17,182 bases of DNA from Promethearchaeota archaeon (lineage in GTDB: Archaea > Asgardarchaeota > Lokiarchaeia > Sigynarchaeales > SOKP01), in the NCBI GenBank assembly GCA_016839845.1, contig JAEOTL010000162.1, positions 1 to 17,182 of the forward strand. The letters are read 5' to 3'. Position 1 is the first letter of the stretch, and every line of letters starts with the position of its first letter. The translations under genes were made by a program, and so were the position numbers. This document shows, piece after piece, positions 1 to 7,574 of this stretch. The notes under the pieces were generated by a model that was not told the origin of the DNA, made no database searches, and worked only from the letters and a program-made list of their open reading frames with translations.

Positions 1-1063
1 CTTAGTAAATCTCGAAGAATATAGTACCGAGAAAAAAAATGCTATAATTCGATTTTTCAATTTTCTTGATAAAAAATCAACATTATATTCCACTTTTCAA
101 GCAAATAATCTACCTTCTCCTAAATCCCAATTAAATTTATTCCTTCTTTACATGAAATATTATTTTGGGAGTGGTCTAGAAGCTTTGGAAGTAGGAGATA
201 TTCTTTCGCTTCCCAATATCTTTAAATCAACCTTGAATAACTATAATAAAAATGTTGATGAGGTGATTGGAACGAGCTCAATCAGAAATATTAAGAGTTT
301 TTCCAATTATTTATACAGCTTATCAAATATAGAGCATTTGAATATAGTTTTTAAGAAAATTTTTAATAAAGACATTTCTCAACTAAATTTTGGGTTTTTT
401 AAGACATTTCTGAAGAGTTTTAATTTGAATTTTGCCAATTTAATCGAGCAAGAGAATAAAATTCTTTCGGAAAACCCAAACAACGCCCCGCTTATGTTTA
501 ATATAATTGTTGATCATATGTGTAGAATACTCTACGTTTTAATTGACAGAATTTTTCTTAATACAACCCCAGATGCGGCTTCAATAAATTTTATTGATCC
601 AAGGAGCCGTTATATAGGTAGAAATATTGCTCTGAGAGTTTTAGAGCTGTTTGTTTTTCAGGATATTAATTACAGTGATGATATTTGGCCTGATTTTGTT
701 ATTAGTCTAAATAAAGATCAAATTACACAGCAATTAAAGGATGATTTTGATATTGAAATCCCACCTTCTCTTTTCTATACCGACGAAGAATTAACTCAAA
801 TAATGTTAACTTATAATATTCAATCTCCCACAGATCAACCATATTTCGAAGAATGGCTGATACAGGAGATAATTATTCCTTTACATACCCTAATTCAAAC
901 CATACAAAATTCTGTGGATGATGATGCAACTGAAATTGAGGTATATGAAAAATTAACTGAATTTTTTATTGAAGAAGACCAAGATCAAGAGATCATAACA
1001 GAGTTAAAATTTATTTGCCGAGAGTTTGCTTCATTTTGGAAAAATATTGAGAGAACAAAATAA
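1..1063 (+). CDS. Unrecognised helical protein, 5' end outside window
   Basis: The reading frame has no stop from position 2 to the TAA at 1061-1063, so at least 354 codons are present and the true start lies left of the window. The ATG at 152 is internal to an open frame and has no clear ribosome binding site, so it is probably not the start. The protein looks soluble and mostly alpha-helical, rich in Asn, Ile, Phe and acidic residues, with no signal peptide or transmembrane segment in the visible part and an acidic C-terminal stretch (about residues 255-290 counted from position 152). I recognise no catalytic motif. It ends 4 bases before the oppositely oriented MobB gene, so the two are convergent. 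No function is proposed. Confidence 0.75.
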   Translation, partial: LVNLEEYSTEKKNAIIRFFNFLDKKSTLYSTFQANNLPSPKSQLNLFLLYMKYYFGSGLEALEVGDILSLPNIFKSTLNNYNKNVDEVIGTSSIRNIKSFSNYLYSLSNIEHLNIVFKKIFNKDISQLNFGFFKTFLKSFNLNFANLIEQENKILSENPNNAPLMFNIIVDHMCRILYVLIDRIFLNTTPDAASINFIDPRSRYIGRNIALRVLELFVFQDINYSDDIWPDFVISLNKDQITQQLKDDFDIEIPPSLFYTDEELTQIMLTYNIQSPTDQPYFEEWLIQEIIIPLHTLIQTIQNSVDDDATEIEVYEKLTEFFIEEDQDQEIITELKFICREFASFWKNIERTK

Positions 1064-1067
1064 ATAG

Positions 1068-1583
1068 TTATATACCCAAACCAAAAATTTGGCAAAATTT
1101 CTGGAAATCTTTCTCAATATCTACAATAGGGAGGTCTGACCAACTTTTTTCATCAGAAATACTATTACAAATTATCCCAGATATCATTTTGATATTATTG
1201 CTTAATTGAGGTTCAATGTGCTCTATATTATTAATGCATAACACCGTTGGATTATTCAAATCTCTAAATCCTTCCGTTAATAACAAATTTAATTTATACG
1301 GTCCATTCTGAAGCCAATTTATGATCTCTTCTATACTAAATTCATTTACATTCAAGAAAATGCTCATATCGTTATGAATATTTTTTATTGCTGAATATGA
1401 TGCACCCGATTTGGTGAAAATATAAGAATCTTTTCCCTCTTTATCGATTTGATGATGTTTTACATTTTTAATTACTGCCACATTATAGCTTAATTGTTTT
1501 TTAATTAATTTTATCGCATTCATAATAAAATATGTCTTTCCTGAGCCAGAATACCCAATTATATCAATAATTTTGATTAGCAT
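1068..1583 (-). CDS. mobB: MobB-like P-loop GTPase of molybdopterin-guanine dinucleotide synthesis
   Basis: The N-terminus carries a P-loop, GYSGSGKT, right after the first beta strand, followed by a conserved stretch with VIKNVKHHQIDKEGKDSY and the segment FTKSGA. This is the MobB pattern, in which the lysine/histidine region precedes an aspartate and a SGA motif. MobB binds GTP and assists MobA in attaching a guanine nucleotide to molybdopterin, or acts in tungsten/molybdenum cofactor maturation. About 171 residues is normal for a stand-alone MobB. The start is uncertain: TTG at 1592, GTG at 1586 and ATG at 1583 are all in frame; I prefer the ATG because family members have only 6-9 residues before the P-loop. 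No other molybdenum cofactor gene is visible nearby. It converges with the unrecognised gene on its left. Confidence 0.85.
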   Translation of the reverse strand: MLIKIIDIIGYSGSGKTYFIMNAIKLIKKQLSYNVAVIKNVKHHQIDKEGKDSYIFTKSGASYSAIKNIHNDMSIFLNVNEFSIEEIINWLQNGPYKLNLLLTEGFRDLNNPTVLCINNIEHIEPQLSNNIKMISGIICNSISDEKSWSDLPIVDIEKDFQKFCQIFGLGI

Positions 1584-1674
1584 CACACTCAAAGGTTTTT
1601 TTTAAACTTCTTACTTTCACAGTTTATAAAATAATATTATCATATTTTACTATTTAATATATATTAAAATAAGA

Positions 1675-1686
1675 TTTTTATATAGA
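1675..1686 (+). promoter_or_regulatory. TATA box of the PIN-domain gene
   Basis: TTTTTATATAGA lies with its centre about 29 bases before the ATG at 1710. Archaeal transcripts start about 25 bases after the TATA centre, so the mRNA would begin within a few bases of the start codon. There is no Shine-Dalgarno sequence before this ATG. Both points fit a leaderless or nearly leaderless transcript. Confidence 0.5.
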
Positions 1687-1709
1687 TATCAAAATATCGT
1701 TGTTCGTAT

Positions 1710-3701
1710 ATGCCTGAAAAGAAAGAGAGAATGGTTTTTGATGCGAATTTCTTTATTTGCATGCTCCAAATTAGAGCTCGCAACATCATAGGGAATTTAG
1801 AAAGGGCAGCAAATGAACTTGGGTATGAGTATTTCATTTCTGAGGTAGTATTCGATGAAATTAAAGCACCTCACACTTACAAAGATAAACTACGACAGAT
1901 AATGAATGTAAAAGAAATTCTACCAATTGAAATTGAAGATGTTAAGAATGATCTTATTCCTTATAGTGTAAGATTTCCCGCACAGGATCCTGATCTTTCA
2001 CTTGTTTATATAGCAAAAAATCTGATTGAAGAAAGTAATTCCCTTCCTGTTCACTTAGTAACAGATGATTTTAAGCTCGTGAAAAACACTAGTTTACTCT
2101 ATAAAGGGAAAATCAATATATTATCTCTCTCGAGCTTTCTATTAAAAATACAGAGAACGACGACTAAAACCCAATTGAGAAATTACTATAAAGATATTTG
2201 GAAAAGGAGTCTAAATTATACATTGTCATACATGATTGAACGCTCTAAAACTTACCCCGCTGAACAAAAAATAACTTGGTTAATTGAAAAAGCAATAACT
2301 GTCACCGAAGACTCAATTCTTTCCCAGGATATCGAATTAGAAAATCCCGATGGGGGGATGAAGTTTGAAATTGGGGCTTCGGAGTACTTGAAAGAGATCG
2401 ATATCGCTGAGAAATATATCTCAACTCAAGTTCTTCCTCAAAGTGAGGAGGACAAAGTAGTTGGTATTATAAAATTCCTCGAAAATTTAAAAATATCTAG
2501 AGAATATATGACAAGAACAAGGAAAGCAATTATAAAAGGCGAATCTAAAGAAGCGGTTAAATATTTAAAGAAAGGAAATAGATTTTTGATATCATTACTC
2601 CAAATTGCTTCAGGAGAATTATCCAGTCGTACAGATTATGAAATAGTTGAACAATTGATATGTTCTGAAATAAGTAAAATGGAATTTTTGCGTGCATATC
2701 TATTAGTTTCACTAGGTAGAATAAATTCATCTATTAGTTCACTTGAAAGGGCATCCTTGTTTTCTACAATTATCCATAATTATAAAACATGTTTAACCCT
2801 CAACTATATTAAGGCTTTGATTTGCCTTTTTTATGGATTATATAAAAAGGCCATAAAGCAATATAACTTTACTGAAGAATTAGCAGAACTCTATGAAGAC
2901 GATAGATTGAAACTTAAATGTCTTATAGGGAAGGCTATTGCTCTTTATATCCAAGGTGAAGATCGGGAAGCTGCGATGTCCATTATGGAAGAAATTTCCA
3001 GTAGGGATTTAGAAGAAAACTTTCTAGATGCGATCATTGTGTTTAGTGAGCTTGGGGATTATTTTATAGCTTTAGGACACTCTCAAATTGCCGCAAACCT
3101 CTACAATCAAGCATTAGAGATCTCAATTGATTACAAGTTAACATTGAAAAGTGAAATATTAATTGAAAAATTGAAAAGAGCTTATATAGCCACGGTTTTG
3201 GATGGCTATTCTTCTGAAGATATGGTTGATAAACTGGATCTCTTACTAGATAAATCATATTCCATTAAAGACGTGGAGAAATATAATGAGCAAATTAAAA
3301 AAATTTCAAGTTTTAATCTCTTATTTTATACTCCATTCCCTTATATCACGGGTAAAAAGAAAGTTATCCCCTTTACTAAACTGCCAAAGGAACTTAAGGA
3401 GGATCAATTTGAAGTAGTCTATTTTGAAAAGAATGCCAATGAACCCTCCAAAATTCTATTTATTGTTTCTCATTACGAATTAGGATTATTAGGAATATTA
3501 GTTAAAACAAGCGATAATGTGATTGGGATTGCTGAAAATTATACCCTAAAAATCAAATCCACAGCTAAAGCTAAAATCTATGAACCGGAGGAGAGCTTGA
3601 AAAATGAGTATTTAATACGAGCTATTATTGAAATTACAGAGAAAGATCAAGTCAAAATAAACTATACTTTACCAACTTTCTTTAAGCAGTTGAATCTATA
3701 A
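1710..3701 (+). CDS. PIN-domain protein with TPR-like middle region
   Basis: The first 140 or so residues look like a PIN-domain nuclease: D11 in VFDANFFI, E50 in VVFDEI, D93/D95 in QDPDLSLV, and D119/D120 in LVTDDFKLV. These are the four acidic positions that bind the metal in PIN nucleases. Residues about 150-300 are charged helices. Residues about 320-500 form repeated helix pairs; 441-476 (FSELGDYFIALGHSQIAANL and what follows) is a good TPR match, and 363-396 and 403-430 are weaker ones. Residues about 535-663 look beta-rich and I do not recognise them. At 663 residues it is far longer than a toxin-type VapC or Nob1, and no antitoxin gene lies next to it. An RNase working on RNA or RNP targets chosen through the TPR and C-terminal parts is an inference. 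It converges with eS26. Confidence 0.8.
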   Translation: MPEKKERMVFDANFFICMLQIRARNIIGNLERAANELGYEYFISEVVFDEIKAPHTYKDKLRQIMNVKEILPIEIEDVKNDLIPYSVRFPAQDPDLSLVYIAKNLIEESNSLPVHLVTDDFKLVKNTSLLYKGKINILSLSSFLLKIQRTTTKTQLRNYYKDIWKRSLNYTLSYMIERSKTYPAEQKITWLIEKAITVTEDSILSQDIELENPDGGMKFEIGASEYLKEIDIAEKYISTQVLPQSEEDKVVGIIKFLENLKISREYMTRTRKAIIKGESKEAVKYLKKGNRFLISLLQIASGELSSRTDYEIVEQLICSEISKMEFLRAYLLVSLGRINSSISSLERASLFSTIIHNYKTCLTLNYIKALICLFYGLYKKAIKQYNFTEELAELYEDDRLKLKCLIGKAIALYIQGEDREAAMSIMEEISSRDLEENFLDAIIVFSELGDYFIALGHSQIAANLYNQALEISIDYKLTLKSEILIEKLKRAYIATVLDGYSSEDMVDKLDLLLDKSYSIKDVEKYNEQIKKISSFNLLFYTPFPYITGKKKVIPFTKLPKELKEDQFEVVYFEKNANEPSKILFIVSHYELGLLGILVKTSDNVIGIAENYTLKIKSTAKAKIYEPEESLKNEYLIRAIIEITEKDQVKINYTLPTFFKQLNL

Positions 3702-3734
3702 TTCATTTTTTATGAAACTGAAATAGTCTAAGGA

Positions 3735-4007
3735 TTATTCTCTTCTTAAGCTTTTATCCCTTTGACTAATCTGATGAGAGTGGATTGCACAACTTATACA
3801 ATAGTATTTTCTTGAGGAAGAACTTTGGATAATTGTACCAGATTTCTTTAACTCCGCATACATCCTCCCATCAACTAATGAAGTCCTCCTTGTTACAGCC
3901 TTTGCTTTACTTCGTGCTACGGTTCTCCCACATTTGTAGCATTGGACTTTACTGTCTTGACCTTTTCTAGATCCGCTTTTTCCGCCACTTTTTCTTTTTT
4001 TAGGAAT
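3735..4007 (-). CDS. rps26e: 30S ribosomal protein eS26 with ATT start
   Basis: The minus frame encodes 90 residues of clear eS26 type. A basic N-terminus (PKKRKSGGKSGSRKGQ) is followed by a zinc-binding pair, C23-x2-C26 in VQCYKCGR and C70-x2-C73 in YYCISCAIHS; the latter is nearly the eukaryotic eS26 signature YCVSCAIHS. eS26 sits near the mRNA exit channel of the small subunit. The frame has no ATG, GTG or TTG before residue 49: a TAG at 4017-4019 limits it, and the codons between are CTG, ATT, ATC, ATT. Family proteins begin M-P-K-K-R or M-T-K-K-R, placing the start at ATT 4005-4007, four bases after GCTGAT, a one-mismatch ribosome binding site. TTTATAC at 4049-4055 could be its TATA box. 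Use of ATT, a spliced leader or a sequence error at this base are the alternatives. Confidence 0.9.
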   Translation of the reverse strand: MPKKRKSGGKSGSRKGQDSKVQCYKCGRTVARSKAKAVTRRTSLVDGRMYAELKKSGTIIQSSSSRKYYCISCAIHSHQISQRDKSLRRE

Positions 4008-4141
4008 GATAATCAGCTAATTTTATTAATTTCTTTATTACCTTCACTGTATAAACAAACTGAATTGTCTAAAACTTAAAAAATTTATCTTTATGCGGAA
4101 AAATAGTAAGAAATACCGTATTAGAATTTTGTCATCTGAAG

Positions 4142-4861
4142 TTAAAGACTCACTTTGGCAGATTTTGTTTTATTTAATGTTTTGAATGTATGGCTAAATC
4201 TTTGTAAGACTGTATATAATAACGTAAACGTGTAGATTATAATACTGATGAGGAAGATTGGTGTAACATGAATTCTTGTAATAAAAGGAACAAGGATGGT
4301 GAAAGGTACCCCAAATAATAAATCAGTTACAAAATAAAATATAAGTTCAAATATAATTGCGAAAATTAGAAATAGCAAACGTTCAGCCCTTTCCATGAAA
4401 CCAACTCCCTTCATATTAACACCTTCATTTTCTGCCCTTGAACGTATATAAGAAATCATGATAACCAAAAACAGAAGAATGTAGCCCAACAAATAATTAA
4501 TCAATCCTCCGTATATTAAGCCTAAAATAAAAATTGCATCAGAGAGTCTATCCAAGTTCGAATCTAAGAATGCACCGGCCTGAGTTTCATTTCCTGTTCT
4601 TCTCGCAACTTCTCCATCAAATAAATCCATAGCACCCCCTATTCCCATTATACAAGGAATAATCCATGAAAGATAAATAGAAAAATATAACCCGAATACC
4701 GCAATCATTAATGAGGCAACGATCGAACAGCTAAATCCTAAATAAGAAATCCGGTTTGGAGTAAACTTAAGTTTAATTAAAAAGATTACTGGTCGATTAA
4801 TATATCTACTTGAAATCTCCTTTTGGCGAGCCCGTTTTTGGTTATCTTCTATTTCACTCAA
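4142..4861 (-). CDS. CDP-alcohol phosphatidyltransferase, probably archaetidylinositol phosphate synthase
   Basis: The catalytic motif D-x2-D-G-x2-A-R-x8-G-x3-D-x3-D is complete: D79, D82, G83, A86, R87, G96, D100 and D104. The aspartates hold the metal ions that let a hydroxyl attack the CDP-linked lipid. Hydrophobic helices lie around residues 40-75, 105-135, 155-185 and 190-220, so it is an integral membrane enzyme. In archaea this family includes archaetidylinositol phosphate synthase, which joins CDP-archaeol to inositol phosphate; the present sequence fits, though other headgroup acceptors are possible. The start is TTG; no ATG occurs in frame before the first membrane helix. The neighbours TrmY (upstream) and eS26 (downstream) lie on the same strand with 70 and 134 base gaps; no functional link is apparent. 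Confidence 0.85.
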   Translation of the reverse strand: MSEIEDNQKRARQKEISSRYINRPVIFLIKLKFTPNRISYLGFSCSIVASLMIAVFGLYFSIYLSWIIPCIMGIGGAMDLFDGEVARRTGNETQAGAFLDSNLDRLSDAIFILGLIYGGLINYLLGYILLFLVIMISYIRSRAENEGVNMKGVGFMERAERLLFLIFAIIFELIFYFVTDLLFGVPFTILVPFITRIHVTPIFLISIIIYTFTLLYTVLQRFSHTFKTLNKTKSAKVSL

Positions 4862-4931
4862 TTTCGTTTGTAGTCCTAAAATCTCAATAAAAAGAATAAT
4901 ATTTTAAAATTACTCTATAATAAAAAATTTA

Positions 4932-5510
4932 TTATAATGCCCTTATATGTAATTTCAACAAACGTATAACTGAAGAGGCTAAATATGATTGAGCTCCAAA
5001 ACTTACAGTTTGGAGATTTAATTCTACTAGTTCCTTAGTATTAAGAAATGCATCTTCTTGACTCCCAATTATAAATAAACTATTCTTTTCACTTACCTCA
5101 CTAATTAAATCCAAAAATGGGAGACCATTCTCTTTTAAAATAAAAACTTCGTAATTTAAGCCCTGAAATTTCTTAATTGCTTTTATCATAGTTAAATCAG
5201 ATCTTGTAATAGATCTTAATGGATTGTCCTTTGTCCTTCCTTTCAGAAAGTTTACAAATGAATCAGTGAGTAACAATTCAGTTTTGGGGAATGTTTCATA
5301 ATCTAGCAATTGGGGATCGAAAATATAAGTCCCAAAGTTATCCAAAAAAGTCCAAATCTCCAAATTTTCTTCAAAACCATTTAGTTTTAACAATGCTGCC
5401 AAAATGGATCGGGAAATTACATCTAATCTTCCAGAAGATCCAGGGATATCCTTAATTGTGTACCTGGTAAGATTCACTGTAGCTGATTTAATAAAGAAAA
5501 TTAGATTCAT
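4932..5510 (-). CDS. trmY: tRNA pseudouridine-54 N1-methyltransferase, TrmY type
   Basis: This is a SPOUT methyltransferase of the TrmY (DUF358) family, which uses S-adenosylmethionine to methylate N1 of pseudouridine 54 in the T loop of archaeal tRNA. Recognisable parts are SSGRLDVISRSILAAL (residues 25-40), the SAM-binding knot loop around LFIIGSQEDAF (145-155; family members usually have a GD or GDH here) and the C-terminal VSFGAQSYLASS helix (169-180). The length, 192 residues, is normal. The ATG start is clear. An AT-rich box around 5530-5545 is close enough to the ATG to suggest a short-leader or leaderless mRNA. Its substrate nucleoside is made by a Pus10-type enzyme, not seen in this window. 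Confidence 0.85.
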   Translation of the reverse strand: MNLIFFIKSATVNLTRYTIKDIPGSSGRLDVISRSILAALLKLNGFEENLEIWTFLDNFGTYIFDPQLLDYETFPKTELLLTDSFVNFLKGRTKDNPLRSITRSDLTMIKAIKKFQGLNYEVFILKENGLPFLDLISEVSEKNSLFIIGSQEDAFLNTKELVELNLQTVSFGAQSYLASSVIRLLKLHIRAL

Positions 5511-5625
5511 AAAGAGAACGTAATAATTTTTTTTAATATAATTAGAAGCCCTTTTTCATTATTTAATTTGGCTTTTTTTATTAGCTGTATTATCTCTTAG
5601 ACTAATATTAATCTTAAAAAGAATG

Positions 5626-5946
5626 CTAGTCTAAGGCTTTTTTAAAGTTGTTCTTTTTCTTTACCCTTTTTAAAGTGTAAAAGACACTCATAATAATTCC
5701 TAATGTGAGAATAACTCCTACAATTCCAGCAATGTAGTCGTTTGATATCCAGTTTAATAAAGGCACCCAAGGGGAAGTGAGATTCTCAACCCAACTTTCT
5801 CCTTTTTGATCAATTAAAACCCGTTCAAGACCATCAGGATTATTTGAAAGAAAACCTAGTGTAAATCCAATAGACATCAATAACATAAGCATTCCAACAA
5901 TTAAAACACTTAAAATTATAAAAGATCTATATTTTTTTAACCTCAT
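5626..5946 (-). CDS. cbiN: CbiN-like small membrane subunit with PDGLE motif
   Basis: A 106-residue protein with one transmembrane helix near the N-terminus (about 9-31), an extracytoplasmic segment containing NPDGLERV (about 36-43), and a second helix at about 71-91 followed by a lysine-rich tail. The PDGLE motif defines the small partner of CbiM/NikM in cobalt and nickel ECF importers, where it helps load metal into the S component. Its start overlaps the 3' end of cbiM by 20 bases, so the two are translated from the same mRNA. Confidence 0.85.
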   Translation of the reverse strand: MRLKKYRSFIILSVLIVGMLMLLMSIGFTLGFLSNNPDGLERVLIDQKGESWVENLTSPWVPLLNWISNDYIAGIVGVILTLGIIMSVFYTLKRVKKKNNFKKALD

Positions 5947-6619
5947 AAATACTTACACCTAATATTGATTCTGTTGTGATAAAATCTGGTTTAACTCTAT
6001 AAATATAAAATACAATTAGAGTAGATATAATACTCTCCCCAATCCCTATAAAAATATGCCAAAAAACCATCGCAGGAATTGCAACTTCAAAAGGAATAAT
6101 CCCTGCGATCCCTAACTCAATACCACATGCAATAGAAGCTAAAATTACTGATATATATGATCCAAGCGCTGTGGCAATAATAAGCTTCCTCTCTTTTTTC
6201 AAAGAAGTATGATTTAAAAGTCTTACAATACCAGTTACAATGTAAAATCCAACAATTCCCCCAATTATCCCCATATTAAAAGCATTTGCCCCTATAGCAG
6301 TAATTCCGCCATCACCTAAAAGACTCTGGATTACTAATATTAGGAATAATACAATCACCGAAGCCCAAGGGCCCAATATTATTGCGACAAGTGTTCCTCC
6401 TATTAAGTGTCCCGAAGTACCCCCGATTATTGGGTAGTTAACAAATTGAAAAGCGAATATTACTGCCGCTAAAACTCCGATATAAGGAATTATCTTTTCA
6501 GAATCTTCATTCTCAAAGATTTTCCCAATTTTAAAAAATCCAAGGATCATTACCAAAATCACAATTCCCCACAAAACAATTAAAGTAAGAGGATCAAGCA
6601 ACCCATCTGGTAAATGCAT
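5927..6619 (-). CDS. cbiM: CbiM/NikM cobalt or nickel S component
   Basis: The protein begins MHLPDG. In this family the amino terminus itself and His2 are metal ligands, so the ATG at 6617-6619 is fixed by function. A second ligand histidine is likely in GGTSGHLIGGTL (about residues 66-77). Six or so hydrophobic helices make up the 230 residues. It is the substrate-binding membrane subunit of an energy-coupling factor importer. The T component and ATPase lie on the divergent transcript starting at 6771, so all four subunits are encoded within 2.7 kb. Cobalt or nickel cannot be separated from the sequence alone. No Shine-Dalgarno sequence is seen, and the AT box around 6671-6680 would give a short leader. 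Confidence 0.92.
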   Translation of the reverse strand: MHLPDGLLDPLTLIVLWGIVILVMILGFFKIGKIFENEDSEKIIPYIGVLAAVIFAFQFVNYPIIGGTSGHLIGGTLVAIILGPWASVIVLFLILVIQSLLGDGGITAIGANAFNMGIIGGIVGFYIVTGIVRLLNHTSLKKERKLIIATALGSYISVILASIACGIELGIAGIIPFEVAIPAMVFWHIFIGIGESIISTLIVFYIYRVKPDFITTESILGVSIYEVKKI

Positions 6620-6691
6620 TTTTAAGCTATAAACGTTAATTTTTTTTAGAAAGGAATAAAATACTACTAAAATATAAAAAAGTATGAAAAG

Positions 6692-6700
6692 TTATAAATA
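6692..6700 (+). promoter_or_regulatory. TATA box of cbiQO
   Basis: TTATAAATA in the 151-base divergent region between cbiM and cbiQ. It predicts a transcript start near 6720-6725 and a leader of about 50 bases before the TTG of cbiQ. A second AT box on the other strand (about 6671-6680) would serve cbiMN, so the two promoters almost touch and could be controlled together. Confidence 0.5.
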
Positions 6701-6770
6701 TTACTCTAATAGAAAATAGTATGATCTCTTGAAGTAATAATGAGAATTTTAAAGAGCAGGGGAATAGGAC

Positions 6771-7574
6771 TTGAAAACTACATTACCATTTAGACAGGAA
6801 AATGAAGTAAATTTCCTCAATAAAAGTCATCCTTTAACTCGATTAGTTTTGCCATTTATCCTTGTCCTACCTTTTCTTATTGTCAGTGATATTTATCTTA
6901 TTATAACGGTTTTATTGAGTACCTTAATTTTCAGTGTTATTTTTCGATTAAACACCATAAAGACTATCTCAAGACTTAAAATTGTACTTCCTTTCGTCCT
7001 ATTGATAGTCATTTTCATACCTTTTTATGTTGGGAATACTGTAATTTTTCAGATAGACGCTTCTATTAAAATTCAAGTATATCAAGAGGGTTTATATCTT
7101 GCATCTCTAATATTTTTAAGAGTAATAGGTTCATTTTTTATTTTCATTTCATTTTTATCATCTCTAACTTATTCAGAATTTATAGAAGCATTAACTAAAT
7201 TAAGAATACCTTCTGTTTTTGTTGGATCTCTCGTAATTACACTTCATTATATTCCTATATTTGCAACTTCGAATAAAAAGATTTTAGAAGCCCAAGAAGT
7301 AAGGGGTAAGAAGATCTCCTCATATTGGCAGAAGTTGAAAACTCATGCATTTATTATGGGGAAAAGCATTGTAGTGAATATGGAACGAAGTGAAAAATTA
7401 TATGAAAGTCTGAAGATGCGTGGTTTTTCAGGTAAAATAACTTTTGCTCGAAAGAAATTTAGAGTTTTGGATATTGGTTTATTGGTCACATTTTTATTTT
7501 TGATGAGTAGTTTCATTTTTGTTCTTGATTTGCAGTCAATTTATAACGAGGTAGGTACATTATTTTTGCCATAG
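6771..7574 (+). CDS. cbiQ: CbiQ, T component of cobalt/nickel ECF importer
   Basis: An EcfT-type transmembrane protein of 267 residues. Hydrophobic helices lie at about 24-60, 70-90, 105-130, 142-162 and 228-252. The two cytoplasmic coupling helices that dock on the ATPase are recognisable by AQEVRG (about 176-181) and SLKMRGFSG (about 212-220), the Ala/Ser-x3-Arg-Gly signatures of the family. It transmits ATP hydrolysis to the S component CbiM. The start is TTG, since a TAG lies two codons upstream and the next methionine is far inside the protein. Its stop codon overlaps the region where cbiO begins, so cbiQ and cbiO are translationally coupled. Confidence 0.92.
   Translation: MKTTLPFRQENEVNFLNKSHPLTRLVLPFILVLPFLIVSDIYLIITVLLSTLIFSVIFRLNTIKTISRLKIVLPFVLLIVIFIPFYVGNTVIFQIDASIKIQVYQEGLYLASLIFLRVIGSFFIFISFLSSLTYSEFIEALTKLRIPSVFVGSLVITLHYIPIFATSNKKILEAQEVRGKKISSYWQKLKTHAFIMGKSIVVNMERSEKLYESLKMRGFSGKITFARKKFRVLDIGLLVTFLFLMSSFIFVLDLQSIYNEVGTLFLP

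Noticed and set aside
3064..3258. 64-codon open frame on the minus strand
   Set aside because: It lies wholly inside the PIN/TPR gene, has no ribosome binding site, and its sequence is the antisense of the TPR-like region.
4027..4045. Small upstream frame starting GTG at 4045 before eS26
   Set aside because: It encodes 15 residues and ends in TAA just inside eS26. It could be a leader peptide or a sign of a frameshift, but its codons do not extend the eS26 family N-terminus, so I do not call it.
5540..5580. AGCC/GGCT hairpin followed by T7 between trmY and cbiN
   Set aside because: The T-run is on the plus strand, where no gene ends; on the minus strand the structure lacks a T-tract. It may be chance.
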